This document shows positions 17,015-24,833 of a DNA stretch of 64,000 bases, piece after piece. The stretch is taken from contig NZ_CP101740.1 of NCBI RefSeq assembly GCF_024496245.1, forward strand, positions 2,665,501-2,729,500, in the 5' to 3' direction. The notes beneath the pieces were generated by a model. That model worked only from the letters and a program-made list of their open reading frames with translations, did not search any database and had not been told where the DNA came from. How positions within the stretch are numbered: position 1 is the stretch's first letter; each line of letters begins with the position of its first letter. Source of the DNA: Sphingomonas qomolangmaensis. Its GTDB lineage: Bacteria; Pseudomonadota; Alphaproteobacteria; Sphingomonadales; Sphingomonadaceae. Both the position numbers and the translations under genes were made by a program.

Positions 17015-17851
17015 TCAGGCGCGCAGGCGGCTGAGCGTCTGGAAGCTGGTGGTGATGTCGGGCAGATAGGGCGCGGGCGACTGGTCGTTCTCGACATAGA
17101 AATGCCGCACGCCGGCGACGGCGTTGAGCGTGAAGATGTCGGCGAAGTCGATCGTGCCCTTGCCAACGCTGGTCATCTTGCCGTCGGCGGTGCGATCCTT
17201 GACATGATAGGCATAGATGCGGCCGGGCATGCTGCGGATCAGCGCCTTGGGATCGACCCCCGCGGCGATCGTCCAGAACAAGTCGAGCTCGATCTTCACC
17301 AGCGCCGGATCGGTATCGGCGATCAGCCGCTCGTACAGGCTGCGCCCTTCGGGCTTGAGCGTGAATTCGAAGTCATGGTTGTGATAAGCGAAATCGAGCC
17401 CCTGCTTCTTGAGCCGTTCGGCGAAGCGGCTGAAATCGGCGATCGCCTTGGTGAAGACCGGGAGCGTGCGATTGGGCTCGGTCATGTAAGGCAGGATGAT
17501 GGTGTCGGCACCGAGCGTTTTGGCCATCTTCACCGCGCCGTCGAAATCGGCGAGCAGCATTTCATAGGGCACGTGGATCGAGGGTGCGCTGAGCCCCAAC
17601 CGGTCCATCGTCCGGCGAAGCGCGGTATGGTCCATCTTGTCATAGCCGCCGCCGCCGAATTCGACCTCGCGATAGCCGATCCTGGCGATCTTCTCGAGCG
17701 TGCCCATCGGATCGGGGCCGAACAATTCGCGCACGGTGTAGAGCTGCAGGCCGATCGGTCGGGCGCGGCGCTGCGCGAAGGCGGGGCCGGCGGCGGCGAG
17801 CGCGGTGAGCGCGGCGCCGGTGCCGAGGATCTGGCGGCGGTTCAGGTTCAT
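17015..17851 (-). CDS. Tat-exported sugar phosphate isomerase/epimerase family protein
   Basis: 278 residues of the xylose-isomerase-like TIM-barrel family. The N-terminus MNLNRRQILGTGAALTAL is a twin-arginine signal. Candidate metal ligands are in FAYHNHDFEF, KIELDLFW and YAYHVKDR. Exported members in clusters with DUF1080 proteins are thought to act on unphosphorylated 3-keto sugars (elimination or hydration) rather than sugar phosphates. Its ATG overlaps the stop of the upstream subunit gene by four bases, implying translational coupling. Confidence 0.85.
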   Translation of the reverse strand: MNLNRRQILGTGAALTALAAAGPAFAQRRARPIGLQLYTVRELFGPDPMGTLEKIARIGYREVEFGGGGYDKMDHTALRRTMDRLGLSAPSIHVPYEMLLADFDGAVKMAKTLGADTIILPYMTEPNRTLPVFTKAIADFSRFAERLKKQGLDFAYHNHDFEFTLKPEGRSLYERLIADTDPALVKIELDLFWTIAAGVDPKALIRSMPGRIYAYHVKDRTADGKMTSVGKGTIDFADIFTLNAVAGVRHFYVENDQSPAPYLPDITTSFQTLSRLRA

Positions 17852-18405
17852 GCCGAAAAGACCTTTGTGCCATTGGTGTAGCGGTGCGCGCCGTCATAGC
17901 GGCCGGGCACCGGCAGATATTCGCGTTCCTGCATGATGCCGATTTCGGAGGTGAAATAGCCGGTGACGACGAGCTGGCGGAACTTCTCGAAGAAATCCTT
18001 TCCGCCGGGCAGCTGGTCGTTCATCGCCAGCGTCAGCAGCGCGTCGTGCTGCGCCGCGCTCGCCTTCGATCCCGCGAGCTTGTAATCGCTGCGGCTGCGC
18101 GCATCGATCGCGTCGAGCCCGGCGACGATCGGCACGCGATCCTCGGGCAACGCCCAGTCGGCGAGCAGCTTTTCGATGAACTGCGGCACCTCGGCGGCGA
18201 TCGCGCCGGGGGTGTCGGTGGTCGGCATGATGCGTTCGCTGAGCGCGGTCATCAGCGCGCGCTGTTCGGCGGTGAAGACCGCCGTCGTCGCCGCACCATC
18301 GCTGATCGGCACCACTTGCCCCGCCGCGGCGCGCGCGATCGGGGCGAACAGCGCGGTACCGAACATCGCCGCCATTCCGGCGAGCGCATTTCTGCGGTCG
18401 ATCAT
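17848..18405 (-). CDS. Gluconate 2-dehydrogenase subunit 3 family protein (Tat)
   Basis: 185 residues with a twin-arginine start (MIDRRNALAG) and hydrophobic stretch to about APIARAAA. The remainder (LMTALSERIMPTTDTPGA, HDALLTLAMND, FFEKFRQLVVTGYFTS) fits the PF13618 small-subunit family. In glucoside 3-dehydrogenase and related enzymes this subunit accompanies a GMC flavoprotein and carries its Tat signal. Start and stop overlap both neighbours by four bases. It may allow electron delivery to the cytochrome c encoded at the head of the operon. Confidence 0.88.
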   Translation of the reverse strand: MIDRRNALAGMAAMFGTALFAPIARAAAGQVVPISDGAATTAVFTAEQRALMTALSERIMPTTDTPGAIAAEVPQFIEKLLADWALPEDRVPIVAGLDAIDARSRSDYKLAGSKASAAQHDALLTLAMNDQLPGGKDFFEKFRQLVVTGYFTSEIGIMQEREYLPVPGRYDGAHRYTNGTKVFSA

Positions 18406-19232
18406 TTCACGGCTCCTTGAAAGTCATGGCTGAGTGCTGCCTCGGGCAGCGGGCGCACCCAGATGTTGCGGAAAGAAACGGGCGAATCATGGTCCTGCAG
18501 CTGGATCGGCGCGGCATCGCCATGCGCTTCGTATTTGCCGACCTGGCGCCAGACGGTGGTGCCGAGCCAGGGCTGGCGATGCTGGACCAGCACGCCGTTG
18601 AGGAAGGCGGTGATGTAGGCGGGGCGCAGCAGCTTGCCGCCGTCGCCGAAGCGCGGGCGTTCGAACACCACGTCGTAGCTCTGCCATTCGCCGGGCTTGC
18701 GCGAGGCGTTCACCAGCGGCGGCTTCCAGGCATAGATCGCGCCGACGGTGCCGTCGGCATAAGTGGGGTTCTGATAGCCGTCGAGGATCTGGATCTCGTA
18801 GCGCTGCATGAACCAGATGCCGCTGTTGCCGCGGTCCTGCGAGCTCTTGGTCGGCGGGGTCGGGCTGCGGAATTCGAGATGGAGCTGGACGTCGCCGAAG
18901 CTCTGCTTGGTGCTGAGCGAACTGTCCTTGCCGCCGACGCGCGCGGGGACGGTGAAAATGCCGCCCTCGACCTTCCACGGCGTGCCTTGCGCGGTCCAGG
19001 CATCGAGCGAGGACCCGTCGAATAGGACGATCGCGTCCGAAGGCGCCGCACCCGCGGTGGGGGCGGGGGTCACGACGGTGGGCGCGGGGCGTTCCGAATC
19101 ATGGACGTGCCACTGGCCACCGGGCAGCATCGGGGTGTCGCGAAAGCCGGGCTTTTCCGGCGCCTTGTCCTGCGCCACGCCGATGCCCCCAAGCGACGCC
19201 AGCGCGCCGATCGTCAAGATGGTCCGTTTCAC
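18402..19232 (-). CDS. DUF1080 / 3-keto-disaccharide hydrolase family protein
   Basis: 276 residues with a Sec signal (KRTILTIGALASLGGIGVAQ). The domain is a concanavalin-like beta-sandwich of the PF06439 type: FDGSSLDAWTAQGTPWKVEGG, DVQLHLEFRSP, GNSGIWFMQRYEIQILDGY, and SFRNIWVRPL at the end. Family members cleave 3-keto-glycosides outside the cytoplasm, which fits the dehydrogenase next door. The GTG at 19232 has AGGGGA six bases upstream and is preferred; ATG 19247 would overlap the upstream stop by four bases and add five residues. Confidence 0.88.
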   Translation of the reverse strand: MKRTILTIGALASLGGIGVAQDKAPEKPGFRDTPMLPGGQWHVHDSERPAPTVVTPAPTAGAAPSDAIVLFDGSSLDAWTAQGTPWKVEGGIFTVPARVGGKDSSLSTKQSFGDVQLHLEFRSPTPPTKSSQDRGNSGIWFMQRYEIQILDGYQNPTYADGTVGAIYAWKPPLVNASRKPGEWQSYDVVFERPRFGDGGKLLRPAYITAFLNGVLVQHRQPWLGTTVWRQVGKYEAHGDAAPIQLQDHDSPVSFRNIWVRPLPEAALSHDFQGAVK

Positions 19233-19243
19233 GCTTCTTCCCC

Positions 19244-20182
19244 TCATGCAGCGTCGATCGCGCGATAGGCGGCGACCAGCCGGTCCTCGCCCGCGCGGCC
19301 CTCGACCGAATTGCCATGTTCCATCCCGATCACCCCGCCGAAGCGCTTGGCGCGCAGCCAGCGCACCACGTTCTGGTAGTTGATCTCGCCCGATCCGGGC
19401 TCGTTGCGCCCCGGATTATCGCCGAACTGGATATAGCCGATCTCGTTCCAGCAGGCGCCCAGCGTATTGATGAGGTTCCCCGCCTGAATCTGCTCGTGAT
19501 ACAGGTCGGCGAGCACCTTGATCGCCGGGCTATTTATCGCGCGTGCAACCGCGAAGCCCTGCGGGATCGTCGTCATGAAGACGCCGGGATGATTCACCAG
19601 CGTGTTGAGCGGCTCCATCACCATGGTGATGTTGTGCGGCGCATAGAGGTCGGCGGCGCGGCGGAGCACGTCGATCACGCGCGCGGTCTGTAGTTCGATC
19701 GGCAGCCTGCGATCGACGAAGCCGGTGACGATCGTCGCATGCCGGGCATCGAGCCGCTTGGCGACGTCGACCGACGCGCGGATGTCGGCAAGGAAGCGAT
19801 CGCGATCGGCATCGTCGTTGCCGCCGAGCACCGGGCGGAAATCGGCCCAGCGCGGCATGCTGGCGACGAACACCCCCATCGTCATCCCGCGCTGCCGAAG
19901 CGCGCGCGCCATCGCATTCTGGTCGGCGACGCTGCGGCCGGCGGCTTCATTGTCTTCCCAGGCGGTGAAGCCTTGGTCGGCGGCATAGGCGATCTGTTCG
20001 AGCCGGTTGCCGCGGCTTTTGAAGCTGCCTTCATGCGGCGCGTATTTCAGCGAGAAGGTCGCGCGGTTCTGGCCCCCGCGGATACCGCTGCCACCACCGA
20101 TGCCGCTGCCGACGGCGGCAGCGCCGGCGCCCGCCGCGCCGATCGCGCCCGCCGCCAGCACCGATCGGCGCGACAGCTTCAT
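19244..20182 (-). CDS. Tat-exported TIM-barrel protein, hydroxypyruvate isomerase-like
   Basis: 312 residues. MKLSRRSVLAAGAIGAAG is a twin-arginine signal followed by a glycine-rich stretch. The barrel shows VMEPLN, VLADLYHEQIQAG and GVIGMEHGNS, the usual glutamate and histidine metal ligands of the sugar isomerase/hydroxypyruvate isomerase group. With the second exported barrel in this operon, it may rehydrate or isomerise the product released from a 3-keto-glycoside. The start ATG overlaps the transporter stop by four bases; the longer frame upstream is excluded by the Tat signal. Confidence 0.82.
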   Translation of the reverse strand: MKLSRRSVLAAGAIGAAGAGAAAVGSGIGGGSGIRGGQNRATFSLKYAPHEGSFKSRGNRLEQIAYAADQGFTAWEDNEAAGRSVADQNAMARALRQRGMTMGVFVASMPRWADFRPVLGGNDDADRDRFLADIRASVDVAKRLDARHATIVTGFVDRRLPIELQTARVIDVLRRAADLYAPHNITMVMEPLNTLVNHPGVFMTTIPQGFAVARAINSPAIKVLADLYHEQIQAGNLINTLGACWNEIGYIQFGDNPGRNEPGSGEINYQNVVRWLRAKRFGGVIGMEHGNSVEGRAGEDRLVAAYRAIDAA

Positions 20183-21510
20183 GCAGCCTCGCCCGCCAGC
20201 TGCGCGCGCGACTTGCCGCGTTCGCGCAGCCAAATGACGCCGAACACCGCGAGCAGGATCAGCGGCAGGATCGCCAGCCGCTGGAACGACAGCGACGCGG
20301 CGGCATCCTCGACCGCGAGCTTGGCCGCGCCGGTGAGCGAGGCGAAGGCGGCGGGGCCGCCGGCGAACTCGATCTTGGCCTCATCGAACATCGCGCCGAG
20401 CTGCGGCAGCACGAAGAAGCTCGCCATCGCGCCCGCCGATCCAACCAGCCCCATCGCCCAGGATCCGCCGCGCGGATAGCGCTCGGCGACCGAGGCGAGC
20501 ATCGTCGGCCACATCACGCAGACGCCCAAGCCCCAGACCGTCGAGGCGATGATCGCCGCGATCGGCGACTGCGCCTGGCTGAGCATGAACAGCCCGACCG
20601 CGGCGAGCAGGCTCGACACCCACAACAGGCCGGGGTTCGAGATCTTGTTCGCGAGCCGGCCGGCGAAGTGGCGGAAGACGAACATCAGCGCGTTGACATA
20701 GACCAGCAGCAGGATGCCGCGCATGCCAACGCGGTTGCTGAGCGCGACGTCGATCCACTGGCCGGGCGCGAGCTCGGATGCGGCGGTCAGGAACATCGCG
20801 CCGAACCAGATGAAGAAGCTGGGGCGGCGGAACACCTCGCCCAGCATCTCGCCGAAGCCGACGCCGGTTTCCTCGCGCAGCGCCGGCGGGAAGGTGGTGG
20901 TGGCGGCGATCACGATCGTCGCGATCGCGGGGATCAGTACCAGCGCCATGATCCCCTGCCAGGGCAGCGTATCGGCGAGGAAGAAGCCCGCGAGCCCGCC
21001 GACGATGATGCCGCCGGGGAACCAGGCGTGGAGCACGTTCAATCGGTGCGTCGTGTCCTCGGGATAGAGCTGCGCGGTGAGCGGGTTGATCGCGGCTTCG
21101 GTGAGCCCCCAGCCGATCCCGCTGACCAGCATGCCGAACCACACGAAATGATAGATGTTCATGCCCGTGGCGAGATCGCCCGCGAACACGATCGCGAGCG
21201 GGCCGAGGACGAAGCAAAGCCCCGCGCCGAGCAGGCAGCGCTTCATCCCGATCTGGTCAAGGAGGGTGGAGGCGACGAACACCGTGATCGCGAAGCTCAG
21301 GAACGCCGCGCCGAGCGCGGCGGCGAGCAGTTCGCCCGCCTGCAACGGCGCGATCGGATCGATCCATTCGGCCTTGAGCCCGCTGGCGATCGCGCCGCGG
21401 ATGCCGAGGCTCGACGCCGCGGTGAACAGCGCCAGCACCCCCAGCCAGAACAGCCGGCTCTTGTTGACGCCCTGGACGCCCGGCATTGCGGCGCTCGCTT
21501 TGCTACTCAC
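20179..21510 (-). CDS. MFS sugar transporter
   Basis: 443 residues, about twelve membrane spans. GIGWGLTEAAINPLTAQLYPEDTTHRLNVLHAWFPGG resembles the FucP/sugar MFS branch, and EAAINPL and HAWFPGG are typical of that group. Probably imports the monosaccharide or keto-sugar produced in the periplasm. The start codon is GTG at 21510; an in-frame ATG lies at 21486. It follows the isomerase gene by 53 bases and overlaps the next gene by four. Confidence 0.87.
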   Translation of the reverse strand: MSSKASAAMPGVQGVNKSRLFWLGVLALFTAASSLGIRGAIASGLKAEWIDPIAPLQAGELLAAALGAAFLSFAITVFVASTLLDQIGMKRCLLGAGLCFVLGPLAIVFAGDLATGMNIYHFVWFGMLVSGIGWGLTEAAINPLTAQLYPEDTTHRLNVLHAWFPGGIIVGGLAGFFLADTLPWQGIMALVLIPAIATIVIAATTTFPPALREETGVGFGEMLGEVFRRPSFFIWFGAMFLTAASELAPGQWIDVALSNRVGMRGILLLVYVNALMFVFRHFAGRLANKISNPGLLWVSSLLAAVGLFMLSQAQSPIAAIIASTVWGLGVCVMWPTMLASVAERYPRGGSWAMGLVGSAGAMASFFVLPQLGAMFDEAKIEFAGGPAAFASLTGAAKLAVEDAAASLSFQRLAILPLILLAVFGVIWLRERGKSRAQLAGEAA

Positions 21511-21563
21511 GCACCCACCCCCTGATTATTGTTATTGTCTTACAAGCTGAGCGGCGCCGCGGC

Positions 21564-22607
21564 TCAGGTCAAGCCCAACATCGCACGATTGAGCGCAGGG
21601 TCGCCGCCGCCGGCGAAATCGTCGAACGCGCCCTCGGCCTTGCGGATCATATGCGCCTCGATGAAGGGCGCGCCTTCGCGGGCACCGTCCTCGGGATGCT
21701 TGAGGCAGCATTCCCATTCGAGCACCGCCCAGCCGGCATAGCCATATTGCGTGAGCTTCGAGAAGATCCCGCCGAAATCGACCTGCCCGTCGCCGAGCGA
21801 GCGGAAGCGGCCGGGGCGATCGACCCAGTCCTGGAAGCCGCCATAGACCCCCGAGCGACCATTGGGATTGAGCTCGGCGTCCTTGACGTGGAACATCCGG
21901 ATTCGCTCGTGGTAGAAATCGATGAACTGCAGATAGTCGAGTGATTGCAGCACATAATGGCTGGGGTCGTAAAGGATGTTGGCGCGCGGGTGGTTGTCGA
22001 CGCCCGCCAGGAAGCGTTCGAAGGTGACGCCGTCGTGCAGGTCTTCGCCCGGGTGGATTTCATAGGCGAGGTCGATCCCCTCCTCCTCGTACACATCGAG
22101 GATCGGGCGCCAGCGCTTGGCGAGTTCGGCAAAAGCCTCCTCGACCAGCCCGGCGGGGCGCGGTGGCCAAGGGTAGAGATAGGGCCAGGCGAGCGCGCCC
22201 GAGAAGGTGGCGGCGGCGTTCAGCCCCAGCCTGCGGCTGGCGCGCGCGGCGAGCTTGACCTGCTCGACCGCCCAGGCTTGGCGCTCGACCGGCTTGCCAT
22301 GGAGTTCCGGCGGCGCAAAGGCGTCAAAGGCGACGTCATAGGCGGGATGCACCGCGACCAGCTGACCCTGTAGATGCGTCGACAGCTCGGTGATCTCGAC
22401 GCCAGCCTCGCGGCAGGTGCCCGCCAGCTCGTCGCAATAATCCTGGCTTTCGGCGGCCTTGGCGAGATCGATGCAGCGGCTGTCCCAGGTCGGAATCTGC
22501 ACCCCGACATAGCCGGCATCGGCCATCCAGCGCGCAGCCGTGCCAAGTGTGTCGAACGGTGCGCTGTCACCCATGAACTGCGCAAGGAAAACCGCTGGTC
22601 CCTTCAT
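21564..22607 (-). CDS. Sugar phosphate isomerase/epimerase family protein, cytoplasmic
   Basis: 347 residues of the TIM-barrel isomerase family with no signal peptide. Likely metal ligands lie in LAYEIHPGEDLH, ILYDPSHYVLQSL, IRMFHVKDAE and AVLEWEC. Unlike the two barrels downstream it should act in the cytoplasm, on the imported sugar. ATG 22607 has AGGAG nine bases upstream; TTG 22613 would add two residues. It is the second gene of the operon, 22 bases after cytochrome c. Confidence 0.85.
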   Translation of the reverse strand: MKGPAVFLAQFMGDSAPFDTLGTAARWMADAGYVGVQIPTWDSRCIDLAKAAESQDYCDELAGTCREAGVEITELSTHLQGQLVAVHPAYDVAFDAFAPPELHGKPVERQAWAVEQVKLAARASRRLGLNAAATFSGALAWPYLYPWPPRPAGLVEEAFAELAKRWRPILDVYEEEGIDLAYEIHPGEDLHDGVTFERFLAGVDNHPRANILYDPSHYVLQSLDYLQFIDFYHERIRMFHVKDAELNPNGRSGVYGGFQDWVDRPGRFRSLGDGQVDFGGIFSKLTQYGYAGWAVLEWECCLKHPEDGAREGAPFIEAHMIRKAEGAFDDFAGGGDPALNRAMLGLT

Positions 22608-22629
22608 CGCCAAAATCTCCTGAACTCAA

Positions 22630-23007
22630 TTATTTGCTGGTTTCGCGCTTCAGATAGGCGATCAACGCGGCGCGCTTGGCAGCGTCGGGAACTTTGACCA
22701 TCATCCGCGTCCCCGGAACCCGCTTGGTGGGCGCTACGAGATATTCGCTGAGCGTCTTGTCGTCCCAGCGGATCTTCGATGCCTTGAGCGCAGGACTGTA
22801 GCTGAAGCCGGTCGCGGCGGCCGCCTGGCGCCCGAACAGCCCGTGCAGATTGGGGCCGGCACCGTTGCGGCCGCCCTTGTTGAGCGTGTGACACGCACGG
22901 CAGGTGTTGAAGACCTGCGCGCCGGCATCGGCATTTTGCGCCGCGGCGGGCGTGGCGGCAATCGACAGGGCGGCTGGAACCAGCATCGCCGTAAACAATA
23001 ATTTCAT
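22630..23007 (-). CDS. Class I c-type cytochrome
   Basis: 125 residues: Sec signal to about ATPAAAQ, then one haem-binding CRACH (C-x-x-C-H) in VFNTCRACHTLNKGG, followed by GPNLHGLFGR and the distal methionine region near TRMMVKV. This is a soluble periplasmic monohaem cytochrome c. At the head of the operon it probably accepts electrons from the GMC/subunit 3 dehydrogenase and passes them to the terminal oxidase. AGAGG lies upstream of ATG 23007. Confidence 0.92.
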   Translation of the reverse strand: MKLLFTAMLVPAALSIAATPAAAQNADAGAQVFNTCRACHTLNKGGRNGAGPNLHGLFGRQAAAATGFSYSPALKASKIRWDDKTLSEYLVAPTKRVPGTRMMVKVPDAAKRAALIAYLKRETSK

Positions 23008-23043
23008 GAACCTCTCCGGTCTTATTATGATCGGTTGCCGGCC

Positions 23044-23100
23044 TGTAACCGGTTCAACGCAGCATGCGCAAGCCATCGCAAGGGCTTGCATTCGAATGCA
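23044..23100. promoter_or_regulatory. Divergent operator region with LacI-like site and perfect palindrome
   Basis: TGTAACCGGTTCAA (23044-23057) resembles a LacI-family operator at 12 of 14 positions. GCAAGCC and GGCTTGC form an inverted repeat (23068-23089), and TGCATTCGAATGCA (23087-23100) is a perfect 14-base palindrome. They sit between the divergent cytochrome c operon and the Gfo/Idh gene. A substrate-responsive repressor is inferred but not encoded nearby. Confidence 0.5.
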
Positions 23101-23200
23101 GTAACGGCATCGTGCCTGACTGAACGCTTAATAGCGTCGCTACGGCAATGGGCTCGCGGCATGGCGATCGGCGAGCCCGCGAATATGGGAGAGGTTGCGA

Positions 23201-24403
23201 ATGACGGCATCGGCATCGAGGCTGCGATACGGGATGGTTGGCGGCGGCGAGGGCGCGTTCATCGGTGCGGTGCATCGGATGGCGGCTGCGCTCGACGGCG
23301 AATGCGCGCTGGTTTGCGGCGCGTTCAGCAGCGATGGCGAGCGCAATGCGCGCAGCGCTGCCGCGCTCGGGATAGAGCCCGCGCGCGCTTATGGCTCGCT
23401 CGAGGCGCTGCTGGCGGGCGAGGCGGCGTTGCCGGCGGAGGAGCGGATGCAGGCGTTGGCGATCGTCACGCCCAACCACCTGCACGCGCCGATGGCGATC
23501 GCCGCGCTCGACGCCGGGTTCGACGTGATGTCTGAAAAGCCGATGGCGCTGAACCTCGACGAGGCGCTGGCGATCGCCGAGGCTGTCGAACGGTCGGGCC
23601 GGCTGTACGGGCTGGCCTTCACCTATAGCGGCTATCCCCTGGTCGAGGAGGCGCGGGTGCGCGTCGCGCGCGGCGATCTGGGCGCGATCCGGCTGGTGCA
23701 GGTCGAATATTCGCAAGGGTGGCTGAGTCAGCCGATCGATGCGGGCGGCAACAAGCAGGCCGAATGGCGCACCGATCCGGCGCGTGCGGGGCTCGGCGGC
23801 TGCCTGGGCGACATCGGCACGCATGCCTTCCAGCTCGCCGAGCATGTCTCGGGCCTGAGCGTCGAGGAATTGAGCGCCGACCTGACGATCCATGTTCCCG
23901 GGCGGCGGCTCGACGACGATGTCTCGGCGCTGCTGCGCTTTGAAGGCGGCGCGCGCGGCACGCTCAAGGCGAGCCAGGTCGCCGCGGGCGACGAGAATGG
24001 GTTGCGGCTGCGGGTGCATGGCGAGAAGGGCGGGCTCGACTGGTCGCAGCAGGAGCCCAATACGCTGACGCTGCGCTGGCTCGACCGCCCCGCCGAGATC
24101 GTGCGGGCAGCGGGACCGGGGCTCGATGCGCTCACCACCGCGCGGCTGCGGACGCCATCGGGGCACCCCGAGGGCTATATCGAGGCGTTCGCGAACCTGT
24201 ATCGCAGCTTTGCCAAGACGGTGAAGGCGGGCACGGCGGTGCCCGCGATCGGCACCGCCGACTGGTTTCCGGGGATCGACGACGGGCTGCGCACGATGAC
24301 CTTCGTCGAGGCGATGATCGAAAACAGCGCGGGCGACGCCAAATGGACGCGGCTTGCCGATGTCCTGGCCGCGCGGCGGAACACCAAGGGAGAAGCTGCA
24401 TGA
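23201..24403 (+). CDS. Gfo/Idh/MocA family oxidoreductase
   Basis: 400 residues. The N-terminal Rossmann fold has RYGMVGGGEGAFIG, and the family signature SEKPMALN carries the catalytic lysine. GGCLGDIGTHAFQLAEH holds the active-site histidine. Such enzymes oxidise or reduce sugar carbons with NAD(P); in 3-keto-sugar pathways they reduce the keto group back to glucose or oxidise C3. There is no signal peptide, so it is cytoplasmic. ATG 23201 is preceded by GGGAGAGG. It diverges from the operon and is coupled to the Dabb gene by a four-base overlap. Confidence 0.9.
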   Translation: MTASASRLRYGMVGGGEGAFIGAVHRMAAALDGECALVCGAFSSDGERNARSAAALGIEPARAYGSLEALLAGEAALPAEERMQALAIVTPNHLHAPMAIAALDAGFDVMSEKPMALNLDEALAIAEAVERSGRLYGLAFTYSGYPLVEEARVRVARGDLGAIRLVQVEYSQGWLSQPIDAGGNKQAEWRTDPARAGLGGCLGDIGTHAFQLAEHVSGLSVEELSADLTIHVPGRRLDDDVSALLRFEGGARGTLKASQVAAGDENGLRLRVHGEKGGLDWSQQEPNTLTLRWLDRPAEIVRAAGPGLDALTTARLRTPSGHPEGYIEAFANLYRSFAKTVKAGTAVPAIGTADWFPGIDDGLRTMTFVEAMIENSAGDAKWTRLADVLAARRNTKGEAA

Positions 24404-24822
24404 ACGCGTCGAAATCGGGCCGATCGAAGCTGGGTTGGGCAATTGCCGGGATCGTGCTGTCGTCGCTGCTGGTAGCTTCGCCCGCGCGTGCGCAGACGCC
24501 GCGCGAGGGGCGGTTCGTGCATCACGTCTTCTTCTGGCTCAAGAATACCGACAGCGCCGCCGATCGCGCCAAATTGATCGCCGCGCTGGAAAAGCTGTCG
24601 GCGGTGAAGACGATCCGCAGCTATCAGATCGGCGAACCCGCCCCTACGCGGCGCGAGGTGATCGACAGTTCGTATTCGGTGTCCTGGACGCTGTTCTTCG
24701 ACAGCAAAGCCGATCAGGATTCGTATCAGGACGACCCAATCCATGTGGAGTTCGTCGAGGAGAATGCGGCGCTGTGGGACCGGGTGCAGGTGTACGATAC
24801 CGTGCCGGTGACCGCGAACTAA
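24400..24822 (+). CDS. Exported Dabb (stress-responsive alpha/beta-barrel) protein
   Basis: 140 residues with an N-terminal signal (AIAGIVLSSLLVASPARAQ) followed by a Dabb domain: FVHHVFFWLKN, then the conserved D-H-V-E-F type segment DDPIHVEFVEENAALW. Dabb proteins are small dimeric ferredoxin-like barrels, sometimes lyases or cyclases in secondary metabolism. An exported one coupled to the glycoside cluster may act on a keto-sugar intermediate, but this is a guess. The start ATG overlaps the Gfo/Idh stop. Confidence 0.82.
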   Translation: MNASKSGRSKLGWAIAGIVLSSLLVASPARAQTPREGRFVHHVFFWLKNTDSAADRAKLIAALEKLSAVKTIRSYQIGEPAPTRREVIDSSYSVSWTLFFDSKADQDSYQDDPIHVEFVEENAALWDRVQVYDTVPVTAN

Positions 24823-24833
24823 ACGCGGGTATT

